Positions 1 through 7,622 of a stretch of 61,735 bases of DNA are shown one piece after another. Below the pieces are notes generated by a model. It was not told the origin of the DNA. It saw nothing but the letters and a program-made list of their open reading frames with translations, and did no database searches. This DNA is from an uncultured Mycoplasmatota bacterium (GTDB lineage: Bacteria > Bacillota_I > Bacilli_A > RF39 > UBA660): NCBI GenBank assembly GCA_946414095.1, contig CAMKNB010000004.1, forward strand, positions 1 through 61,735, read 5' to 3'. Within the stretch, counting starts at the first letter, position 1. Every line of letters starts with the position of its first letter. A program made the position numbers and the translations under genes.

Positions 1-655
1 TTCTCATATTATATATAAAATTAGGCATTGGATTTAAATCAAGTAACAATGTTCTATAAACAGTATTATGAATTCTAGTGCTAATATCATAGAATACACC
101 AGTCATATAGAATAACATTCTAAGACCTATATTCACTAAATTAACTAAATCTTCTGCAAATACACCTAAATGCATTACTATTGTACATACACCAAATGTA
201 AATAACACAACAGTAATTAGTATTGGAATAAAATATAATACATTCCATGTAATTGGTACTTTATAGAATATCATAAATATAAATACTAGTAAAAATGATA
301 CTAACATCTTAAATCCATTAACACCCATCTTAACAAATAATAAAACAAACTTAGGTAAATAAACTTTAGTAACAGTATCTCTATTCATCTGAACTAGTTT
401 TACACTTGCTACTACCATTTTATTAAAGAAATTCCATGCACTTAAACCAATGAATACAAATATTGGAAAATATTCAACTTTATATTTAAAAACAATTGTT
501 CCTATAAACATATAAATAAACATAAAAGCAAGAGGTTCTAAAATCATCCACAACCATCCTAAATATGAATTAATTACCTCTGTTTTAAGTTCTGCCCATG
601 TAGCATACAATATATAGTTTTTATATTTTTTTAAATCTTTAATAAATCTTTTCAT
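1..655 (-). CDS. tagG: ABC-2 type teichoic acid/polysaccharide export permease (TagG family), 3' part missing
   Basis: Reading leftwards from an ATG at 655 (SD AAGGAG just upstream), the frame stays open to the window edge, giving 218 residues; the C-terminus lies outside. The N-terminus has a short amphipathic start followed by the ELKTEVINSYLGWLW-like segment typical of TagG/RfbA permeases, then several hydrophobic helices. Such permeases pair with a TagH-type ATPase to move undecaprenyl-linked teichoic acid across the membrane. No ATPase is seen here; it may lie beyond the edge. Five teichoic-acid genes follow on the same strand, which supports the assignment. O-antigen or capsule export is the alternative. 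Confidence 0.82.
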   Translation of the reverse strand, partial: MKRFIKDLKKYKNYILYATWAELKTEVINSYLGWLWMILEPLAFMFIYMFIGTIVFKYKVEYFPIFVFIGLSAWNFFNKMVVASVKLVQMNRDTVTKVYLPKFVLLFVKMGVNGFKMLVSFLLVFIFMIFYKVPITWNVLYFIPILITVVLFTFGVCTIVMHLGVFAEDLVNLVNIGLRMLFYMTGVFYDISTRIHNTVYRTLLLDLNPMPNFIYNMR

Positions 656-679
656 ATATTCTCCTTCAAGTACAATACA

Positions 680-708
680 ATTTTAACATAACTATGACTT
701 ATAAGCAA
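680..708 (-). promoter_or_regulatory. Promoter of the export permease
   Basis: On the minus strand TTGCTT (703-708) and TAAAAT (680-685) are separated by 17 bases. The -10 is preceded by TG plus one base (extended -10). It lies between the tagD terminator and the permease start. Confidence 0.55.
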
Positions 709-713
709 TTAAA

Positions 714-735
714 AAACCTTTTTTATAAAAGGTTT
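714..735 (-). terminator. Terminator after tagD
   Basis: Inverted repeat AAACCTTTT/AAAAGGTTT (714-722 and 727-735) followed on the minus strand by a T run. It overlaps the tagD stop codon and separates tagD from the permease gene. Confidence 0.8.
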
Positions 736-1195
736 ATTTTTTCTTTGAAGCTTTTTTATATGATTTTGGTTCTGGTATTTGATTAACGCCATTAATAGGT
801 GCTTGAAGTCCTAAATCTTGTTTTATCTTAGTTGTTGAAATGCCTTCAGTTCTATCTAAATAAACAACTTCACAGTAATCTTTCAAATATTCGAATCTAT
901 CACTTCCAGCCCAGTCACTTCCCATTACAACAATATCAACATGATATTCTTTTACATCACTTATTTTTTGTTCCCAATTTTCTTCTGGAATAACTAAATC
1001 AACATATCTAATAGCTTCAAGCATCATCTTTCTTGTTTCATAATTATGATATGTTTTTTTACCCTTAAGAGCGTTAAATTCCTCAGTTGATAAAGCCACT
1101 ATTAAGTAATCTCCTAATGCTTTAGCTCTTTGTAATAATCTAATATGTCCATAATGTAATAAATCAAAAGTTCCGTATGTCAATATTCTCTTCAT
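734..1195 (-). CDS. tagD: Glycerol-3-phosphate cytidylyltransferase (TagD)
   Basis: The 153-residue protein makes CDP-glycerol from CTP and sn-glycerol-3-phosphate, the activated unit for polyglycerol-phosphate teichoic acid. It begins with the nucleotidyltransferase signature GTFDLLHYGHIRLL (HxGH) and carries the C-terminal RTEGISTTKI motif, both hallmarks of TagD/TarD. Family proteins are about 130 residues; this one has a basic tail of about 20 residues ending in KKASKKK. A strong SD (AGGAGG) precedes the ATG. The next three upstream genes encode CDP-glycerol-using transferases and gpsA makes the substrate, so the set is functionally coherent. Confidence 0.95.
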   Translation of the reverse strand: MKRILTYGTFDLLHYGHIRLLQRAKALGDYLIVALSTEEFNALKGKKTYHNYETRKMMLEAIRYVDLVIPEENWEQKISDVKEYHVDIVVMGSDWAGSDRFEYLKDYCEVVYLDRTEGISTTKIKQDLGLQAPINGVNQIPEPKSYKKASKKK

Positions 1196-1221
1196 AAATA
1201 CCTCCTATAAATAATGTATCA

Positions 1222-2475
1222 CTATTCAATTATTTTCTCAAGTGCTCTCTTACTAGAATGAGCATCATCTAAATAATTAAATCTTTTATTAAATTTTTCA
1301 TATTTAGTTTTATATTTATCCCAATACTTATCTATATTATTGATTTCTTTGTATAAATCCTTCTCTGTTTCAACAATTGGTCCAGGTAATTCGTTCAAGT
1401 CAACATAAAAGTCTCTTGCATTATTTTTATAATCTTCCAAATCATACATATAAAATAACATTGGTCTTTTTAAATTAGCATAATCAAAGAATACACTAGA
1501 GTAATCAGTAATTATCATATCTGCTAAGATATATAAATCATTAATATCGCTATAATTTGATACATTAAATATAAATCCTTCATATTTACTCAAATCAATT
1601 ATTTCAGCAATTAAATAGTGCGTTCTAAATAATATTACGTATTCATCACTAAATCTTCTTTTAAATTCATCAAAATCAATTGCTAAATTATAACTATATC
1701 CAGTACCAGGTTTATATTGATCATCCCTCCATGTAGGAGCATAAAGAATTATTTTCTTGTTTTTTGGAATTCCTAAATCTTTCTTTAATTTTTCAACATA
1801 TTTATCATCAAATGTAAACAACGCATCATTTCTTGGATATCCAGTTTCCAAAATACAATTATCTTTACCAATCTCTTTTAAATTAAATGCACTTATATAC
1901 TTTTCTGTAACAAATTTAGAAGGAGATACCATATATTTATATCTAGTAGCATCATATTCATATATTCTTCTCCAATCTTTTAATGTATGAAGAGCATTTT
2001 TACCCTTAACTACTATATCAAAACCAAGCCTTTTAAGTGGTGTTCCATGCCAACACTGAACATATACTTGATTTTCTTTCGGTGTAATATAGTCTGGTAA
2101 TCTTGATGGAGTAAACCAATACTTAGCACTTGCATATGTCTTTTTATATTCATCACTATGATATTTAACTACTTTAGTATTTCTATTTTTTTCTAAAAAT
2201 TTAAACTCTTCTGGATGTATAAATGCCCAAACAAATTTATAGTCTTTATATTTTTTATCGTTTAGCATTTCTAAATATAAAGCTTTAGGACTATCACAAT
2301 ATTTTCTTCCATTAAATGCTTCAAATACACAAAGTTTATCATCAACATCATATTTTTTATAAAATTTCTTATACTGCATTTTTTTTATCATTAAATCTGT
2401 ACTTACTGCTCTTTCTCTTAAAAAAGTATTCTTTTTTAAAACGGTTACTACAGCCTTATTAATTGCTTTTTTCAT
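1222..2475 (-). CDS. CDP-glycerol glycerophosphotransferase (TagB/TagF family)
   Basis: This 417-residue protein belongs to the glycerophosphotransferase family that transfers glycerol phosphate from CDP-glycerol onto lipid-linked acceptors at the inner membrane face. Visible motifs are QCWHGTPLKRLGFD (catalytic-type WHG), ILYAPTWRDD, and the C-terminal ITDYSSVFFDYANLKRPMLFY, which binds the CDP-glycerol phosphates in TagF. I start at the ATG at 2475 because GGAGGA sits directly before it; an in-frame ATG six codons earlier would place the SD inside the coding region. It cannot be told from sequence alone whether it is the primase (TagB) or the polymerase (TagF). Confidence 0.88.
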   Translation of the reverse strand: MKKAINKAVVTVLKKNTFLRERAVSTDLMIKKMQYKKFYKKYDVDDKLCVFEAFNGRKYCDSPKALYLEMLNDKKYKDYKFVWAFIHPEEFKFLEKNRNTKVVKYHSDEYKKTYASAKYWFTPSRLPDYITPKENQVYVQCWHGTPLKRLGFDIVVKGKNALHTLKDWRRIYEYDATRYKYMVSPSKFVTEKYISAFNLKEIGKDNCILETGYPRNDALFTFDDKYVEKLKKDLGIPKNKKIILYAPTWRDDQYKPGTGYSYNLAIDFDEFKRRFSDEYVILFRTHYLIAEIIDLSKYEGFIFNVSNYSDINDLYILADMIITDYSSVFFDYANLKRPMLFYMYDLEDYKNNARDFYVDLNELPGPIVETEKDLYKEINNIDKYWDKYKTKYEKFNKRFNYLDDAHSSKRALEKIIE

Positions 2476-2477
2476 AT

Positions 2478-3590
2478 TTATTCCTCCATACATTTATATA
2501 CTAAATCAACTATTTTTTTAGTACTAGTTCCATCTTGTACATCTATATATTTATTTTTATATTTATACAAGGTATCAATATCGTATTTATCTTTATTTAG
2601 TGCTTTACATAAATCTTTTGCACTTTTAAATACACATTTTGGCATTTCTTTATATAAATCAATATTTATACCATTATTTTTTTGATAATCTTCATAATCA
2701 AATACATAATAATATGTTTTCTTATCTAAAATTGCAGCTTCTATCGCTATACCAGAATAATCTGTAATTATATAATCAGAAACTGATATTAAATCAAGTG
2801 CACTATATTTATCACACGTTAATACTTGGTCATTTAATTCTAAATCTTTTTGTCTAGCATGAGCTTTAACTATTAAATTAAATTTATCAAAATTTATATT
2901 TTTAATTAATTCTATTGTTTTATCATCATAAGTTGTTCTAAATGTTGGAGCATATAAAATATTTAATTTTTTCTTTAGTACTGGATAATCCTTAGTAATT
3001 TGTTTTTTTAATTTTTCATGATTATTGAGTAAATAATCCATTCTTGGAAGTCCATAGTTTAAAAAATATTTTTTATCATAATTAAAAGCTTTAGCAAAAT
3101 ATTTAGTCATTTCTTTACTTCCAGAAATTATATAATCATACCCTTTATGCATATTTAATATTTTTGCAGTTTTTATATCTCTTCCAGAAGTGTTACCTAA
3201 TGTCTGGTATGCAAACTTTTTAATTGCTCCCATTGAATGCCATATTTGAATAACTTTCAATGACTTTTTGTGTTTAACAACTGATATAGCAAGCACAAAT
3301 GAATCAGTAATACACACTTTAGAATTTGCAAGATTACTTAAACACTCTAAAGTATATTTAATATTTCCAAAAAAATCACTAGTAAATGATGTTATTCTTT
3401 TACATAAAAATACACATTCTATATTTGGATCTTTATTTTTTAATTCATCTTCAATTAATTTAAAGTCAAGAGACTTTTTGCTATCTAATCTACTAATAAA
3501 TACTACTTTATTATTTTTAGTTTTTTTAATCTTCATAAAAAAATATATTACTTTGCAAGTTATCTTTATCAAATAATCAAAAATTAACAT
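2478..3590 (-). CDS. CDP-glycerol glycerophosphotransferase-like protein, WHS variant
   Basis: This 370-residue family member has a hydrophobic N-terminal helix (about residues 1-20) that could anchor it to the membrane. The acceptor-side motif reads IWHSMGAIKKF instead of WHGTPLK. The nucleotide-side motif YIITDYSGIAIEAAIL and the ILYAPTFR segment are intact. The WHS-GA-KKF form defines a separate subgroup of the family, so it probably adds a different linkage or acceptor from its 417-residue neighbour. SD GGAGGG precedes the ATG. The stop lies two bases from the next start, so the two are co-translated. Confidence 0.8.
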   Translation of the reverse strand: MLIFDYLIKITCKVIYFFMKIKKTKNNKVVFISRLDSKKSLDFKLIEDELKNKDPNIECVFLCKRITSFTSDFFGNIKYTLECLSNLANSKVCITDSFVLAISVVKHKKSLKVIQIWHSMGAIKKFAYQTLGNTSGRDIKTAKILNMHKGYDYIISGSKEMTKYFAKAFNYDKKYFLNYGLPRMDYLLNNHEKLKKQITKDYPVLKKKLNILYAPTFRTTYDDKTIELIKNINFDKFNLIVKAHARQKDLELNDQVLTCDKYSALDLISVSDYIITDYSGIAIEAAILDKKTYYYVFDYEDYQKNNGINIDLYKEMPKCVFKSAKDLCKALNKDKYDIDTLYKYKNKYIDVQDGTSTKKIVDLVYKCMEE

Positions 3591-3686
3591 CTAAAACCCT
3601 CCACTACTTTATAAGCTTCTTATATATTAATTGTAATATAATTATCTATTCTTAGCAAGTTTTTATATATAAATACACATAAAAAA

Positions 3687-3713
3687 ACAAAATAATTTAT
3701 TAAATTACTTTGT
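3687..3713 (-). terminator. Probable terminator after the 529-aa transferase
   Basis: Imperfect hairpin (ACAAAATAATTTA pairing with its near-complement, one A/C mismatch) followed on the minus strand by seven T. It overlaps the end of the 3700-5289 gene. Confidence 0.6.
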
Positions 3714-5289
3714 CTTTTTTTAGCATTTCAATTAATCTTTCTGTATTTCTATTATCATGAAATTCTACTATTTTTCTATACTTATTAATATGTTCTTTAC
3801 TTTGAGGTTTATTATAATTGTTATCAAAAACCTTTTTTAATTCTTCTGTATTATATACAACATCTCCAAATGCAGTATTTTCTTCTAATAAAAGATTTGT
3901 CCCATATTTTTTCATACATTCATCTTTTTCTTCCCAATAGAATATTACATTACATCCTCTATAAAAAGCATCATATGAAATTGATGAATAATCTGTTATT
4001 AATAATGAACATTCTTTTAATACATCATCATATTTTTTACCATCTTTTAATAAATATTTTTTAAATTTATCATTATTTCTTATTGCAGCAACCATCAAAG
4101 GATGAGGAAGAATAATTATTTTATCACTATACTTTTTAGGTATAGATTCAACTATTCTTTTAATCATTTTAAAATATTTAGTATTTTCAAAATCACGTGA
4201 AGCTTCATTGTATTCCCATCTTCTCCATGTAGGCATCACTATTATTTTATCAGCATTATCATACCTTATTGCTCTATCAAATTTTAGCATTCCACACTTA
4301 TATAAGTCATTTTCATCAAAGCCACCAACTGAAGTAAAATGTTTCTTCTCTAATTCTGATGAAACAACTATCTTAAACATTTTCATTTTTTTCTTTCTAA
4401 AAGCACTTCTCATATCAGAGTCTAGTGACACCATATATGTAACACCATGCTGTAAGAAAATATATTTAAGTTTACTTGAATGCTTTTTCTTCAAGATTGA
4501 TTTATTCTTAGCTCTTAATTGAAAAGCATGATCAATTGATTCAGAAGAAATAAACGTTTTTGCTTTAAAAAAATAGATAATATTTTTTAGTGAATCTTTA
4601 TAGATAAAGTTTTTCTTATATTTAAAATCTAAATTATCAATTGTTACATTGTCTTTATTTATAACGTAATAAACATTTTTATACCCCATATCAATTAATT
4701 TTTCATATAAAATAGAAGCACTTTCCTCATATCTACTACATTCTTTTTCATATAAATATAAAATATCTTTTTTAAATAGAAAAAATGATAGTATTTTTCC
4801 TAATAATAACTTCAATTTTCCTTTTGTTGTATCATAAATATTAAAATCTCTAACTGTAATAACAAGTGTATTATGGTCAGTTTGTCTTAAAAAAATACTT
4901 TTATTATTTTGAAAAAATGCTCTTGAAGATTTATATTTTCCTTTTTTATAATCTACAAGATTATATAGAATTCTTCCTTTTTCATTATTTTCATATATTA
5001 ATTCTATTTTATTTTGAATATCAAAGTTTTCAATATCACTAGATGGTATTATAATTTTAAAGAAATTAAATCTTAATCCCATAATAAACTTAATTCCTTT
5101 TTTTAATTTAAATTTTATAGGATATTCTATTCCATTTATCATTACCTTTATTTTACTTAAATCAAAGTTCTTAATTCTAATTCCCTTAGTCAAACAAAAA
5201 GAAGAAATAATATAACTATTATTTTTTATTTTAAAAGATTTGAAAATACTTACGATTAATGGAATCTTTTTTTGTTTATTTGTATTCAC
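3700..5289 (-). CDS. CDP-glycerol glycerophosphotransferase family protein with extra N-terminal domain
   Basis: The protein has 529 residues. The C-terminal half (about 190-520) is the glycerophosphotransferase fold with FLQHGVTY, IIVMPTWRRWEY and LLITDYSSISYDAFY motifs. The first about 130 residues form a separate, lysine-rich beta domain of unknown function. The start is GTG at 5289, with AGGAGATG five bases before it; no ATG fits in frame. It is the third transferase of this family in the cluster and the most divergent at the acceptor motif (QHG rather than WHG), so it may act on another polymer or step. Confidence 0.8.
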   Translation of the reverse strand: MNTNKQKKIPLIVSIFKSFKIKNNSYIISSFCLTKGIRIKNFDLSKIKVMINGIEYPIKFKLKKGIKFIMGLRFNFFKIIIPSSDIENFDIQNKIELIYENNEKGRILYNLVDYKKGKYKSSRAFFQNNKSIFLRQTDHNTLVITVRDFNIYDTTKGKLKLLLGKILSFFLFKKDILYLYEKECSRYEESASILYEKLIDMGYKNVYYVINKDNVTIDNLDFKYKKNFIYKDSLKNIIYFFKAKTFISSESIDHAFQLRAKNKSILKKKHSSKLKYIFLQHGVTYMVSLDSDMRSAFRKKKMKMFKIVVSSELEKKHFTSVGGFDENDLYKCGMLKFDRAIRYDNADKIIVMPTWRRWEYNEASRDFENTKYFKMIKRIVESIPKKYSDKIIILPHPLMVAAIRNNDKFKKYLLKDGKKYDDVLKECSLLITDYSSISYDAFYRGCNVIFYWEEKDECMKKYGTNLLLEENTAFGDVVYNTEELKKVFDNNYNKPQSKEHINKYRKIVEFHDNRNTERLIEMLKKDKVI

Positions 5290-5369
5290 AATGTCATCTC
5301 CTAGTTTTAACTTATTTCACCTTTACTTTAATAAAGTTTACTACAATTATTATTAAAAAATACTATTTT

Positions 5370-6338
5370 TTATTTTTTTATTAAAAAACTTAACATTTCT
5401 TCTTTATCCTTTTTACCAATAATAATGTTATGTATTAAATTAATAATTGGCATTTTTACTTTTTTACGTCTAACTAATTTATGTATTGATTTTAATGTAT
5501 ACATTCCTTCAACTGTTGTCTTAGACAAATAATCATCAATTTCCTCTTGTGAAGCACCACTACCAATTAAATATCCAAAGCTAAAATTTCTTGATGTTTT
5601 AGAAGTGCAAGTCATTAAAATATCACCAAATCCAGCAAAAGATAAAATAGTTTTTTTTCTTCCACCAAGAGCATGTATAAGTTCTTTAATATCATTCATA
5701 CTTTCAGTTAAAAATAATGCACGAGTTGAATCTGTCACACCCATTCCTTCTAACATACCAGAGGCGATAGCCATCACATTTTTAACACTAGCACATATTT
5801 CTACGCCAACAATATCTCTACTTCTTCTAAATTTAGTTTTATCATTTTCAAAACATTTTCTAACAACTTCTTCTACCCTTCCACTTTTAGTTGCAAGTGT
5901 AAGTCCAATTGGAATATCTTTTACAATATCATCCGCAAATGTTGGTCCTGAAATAACACCTATTTTATTCCTACAATTCTTTTTAAATACATCATGTAAA
6001 AATAAACAAGTATCTTGTTGTATACCCTTTGTAGCAATTAAAACTGGTGTTTTTCTATTAATAATACCTTTTAACCTTTTTACAGTGTCTTCAAAAGCAA
6101 AAGCTGGTACTGCAAATATTACTAAATCTTTATTTTTAACAGTATCTTCTATATTACAAGTAAATTCTATTTCACTTGGAACAACATATCCTTTTAACTT
6201 TGAACTTCTTCTAGTTTTAATTAATAAGTCTCTTTCTTCTTCACTATGTGACCACATAATTACACTTTTTTTATTTTTAATTAATATACTAGCAAGTGCT
6301 ATACCATAAGCCCCACTACCAAGAATTCCTATTTTCAT
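5370..6338 (-). CDS. gpsA: NAD(P)-dependent glycerol-3-phosphate dehydrogenase GpsA
   Basis: It reduces dihydroxyacetone phosphate to sn-glycerol-3-phosphate, precursor of both phospholipids and glycerol-type teichoic acids. The 322-residue protein opens with the Rossmann motif ILGSGAYGIALA and contains LIATKGIQ, GPTFADDI, the catalytic-lysine region ASVKNVMAIASGMLEGMG and LSFAGFGDILMTCTS, all standard for GpsA. The length is typical. Placing gpsA inside a teichoic-acid cluster is less usual than its housekeeping location near der. It suggests that G3P supply is tuned with polymer synthesis, an inference from context only. Confidence 0.95.
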   Translation of the reverse strand: MKIGILGSGAYGIALASILIKNKKSVIMWSHSEEERDLLIKTRRSSKLKGYVVPSEIEFTCNIEDTVKNKDLVIFAVPAFAFEDTVKRLKGIINRKTPVLIATKGIQQDTCLFLHDVFKKNCRNKIGVISGPTFADDIVKDIPIGLTLATKSGRVEEVVRKCFENDKTKFRRSRDIVGVEICASVKNVMAIASGMLEGMGVTDSTRALFLTESMNDIKELIHALGGRKKTILSFAGFGDILMTCTSKTSRNFSFGYLIGSGASQEEIDDYLSKTTVEGMYTLKSIHKLVRRKKVKMPIINLIHNIIIGKKDKEEMLSFLIKK

Positions 6339-6391
6339 ATTTCACATCCTTATAATATCATTTTAATATAGAATGAATTATTAATCAAATT

Positions 6392-6425
6392 AAAAAGACT
6401 ATTTTTTCTTTTTAACAGTCTTTTT
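6392..6425 (-). terminator. Terminator after tagO-like gene
   Basis: AAAAAGACT (6392-6400) and AGTCTTTTT (6417-6425) form a hairpin with a 16-base loop overlapping the stop codon of the upstream gene. T-rich sequence follows on the minus strand. Confidence 0.65.
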
Positions 6426-7469
6426 ATTTCTTTCAAATATTACATCTGTTTTAAGAATTAAGAATAATACTATAAATATAAGTAAAACATAGCAAACTGC
6501 GACTTCATTTTTATACCCTAATGTATAGAAAATAGTTGTTATTGAAAATAATAAATTAATCGCATATATAAATAATAATGTACTTTTTTTACTAAACTTC
6601 TTTAAAAATTGATGGTGTATATGTTCTTTATCTGCATGATCTATTTTTTGACCCTTAAGTTTTCTTCTTATAATTGCAAATAATGTATCCATAATTGGAA
6701 TAGCAAGAATTAAACATGGAATTATTAGAGAAGTTAAAGTCGTTGTTTTAAATCCAAGTAGAAAAATTACTGAAATCATAAATCCTAAAAATGTGCTTCC
6801 TGCATCACCTTGATAAATTCTAGCAGGTGGAAAATTGTGAACTAAATAACCAAGAGTACTACCAAGCATTATTAAACTTAAAATAATATCTAAACCACCA
6901 AATTTATTTAAGATAAATCCAATTATTGATATTGTAAGAAAATAAATAGATGCAATTCCACCACATAATCCATCTAGACCATCAATTAAATTAATAGCGT
7001 TAATTGTTCCTACAATTATTAAAATTGATAATATGGGACTTAAAAATCCAAAATTTAATGTAAATCCAAATAGTGTTGCTTTTGTAAGATTAAGTCCACC
7101 ATAAAATACAACAATTGCAGCCACTATTAGCTGTACAATTACTTTATATTTATTTGGCATAGGTGTTTCACTTTTAGTCATATCATCAAATAAACCAAGT
7201 AGCATTATCAAGAAAGATGATATTAATATTGCAATCATCAAATTATTTTGAGGAGCAAATAACATATATCCTAAGATGAATGCAAAGAATATTCCAATAC
7301 CGCCAAGCATTGGCATTGGCTTTGTATGTATTTTTCTCTTTTCATTTGGATAATCTAATACCTTTAAAAATATAGCTACTCTTTTCATCATTTCTACAAA
7401 TATAACAGATGCTAAAAAGGTAATGCCAACAATCATAAAAATATTATGTCCATTTACTGTAAAATCCAT
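6399..7469 (-). CDS. tagO: Undecaprenyl-phosphate GlcNAc-1-phosphate transferase (TagO/WecA type)
   Basis: This polytopic membrane enzyme starts wall teichoic acid by loading GlcNAc-1-phosphate onto undecaprenyl phosphate. It has about ten hydrophobic helices, the FDDMTKSETPMPNKYK aspartate region, NAINLIDGLDGLCGG, the FPPARIYQGDAGSTFLGF motif and the cytosolic HADKEHIHHQFLK loop, the classic set for TagO/WecA rather than MraY. I start at the ATG at 7469, before the MDFTVNG sequence, with AGGACGTGA upstream, giving 356 residues; a longer frame upstream lacks a fitting SD. It stands at the head of the minus-strand teichoic cluster. Confidence 0.9.
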   Translation of the reverse strand: MDFTVNGHNIFMIVGITFLASVIFVEMMKRVAIFLKVLDYPNEKRKIHTKPMPMLGGIGIFFAFILGYMLFAPQNNLMIAILISSFLIMLLGLFDDMTKSETPMPNKYKVIVQLIVAAIVVFYGGLNLTKATLFGFTLNFGFLSPILSILIIVGTINAINLIDGLDGLCGGIASIYFLTISIIGFILNKFGGLDIILSLIMLGSTLGYLVHNFPPARIYQGDAGSTFLGFMISVIFLLGFKTTTLTSLIIPCLILAIPIMDTLFAIIRRKLKGQKIDHADKEHIHHQFLKKFSKKSTLLFIYAINLLFSITTIFYTLGYKNEVAVCYVLLIFIVLFLILKTDVIFERNKKTVKKKK

Positions 7470-7581
7470 ATAATCACGTCCTAAAGATATTATAAAACAA
7501 ACTTTATAGTTTTTCCACAAGTTTTTATGTTATATATTTATGTAAAATACTAATTATATAGGTGAAAAATATGTCTTATTT

Positions 7582-7590
7582 TGGTATAAT
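7582..7590 (+). promoter_or_regulatory. Extended -10 promoter of the glucosaminidase operon
   Basis: TGGTATAAT on the plus strand is a perfect extended -10. No good -35 is seen. It lies 32 bases before the ATG, which has the SD GGAAAGGAG. Confidence 0.7.
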
Positions 7591-7622
7591 CTATATATAA
7601 ATAATGATGGAAAGGAGTAAAT

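Noticed and set aside
5605-6309. A 234-codon open frame on the plus strand, antisense to gpsA
   Set aside because: It lies wholly within gpsA, whose motifs are all present. It has no SD, and its translation is the low-complexity hydrophobic type expected from an A/T-rich antisense frame.
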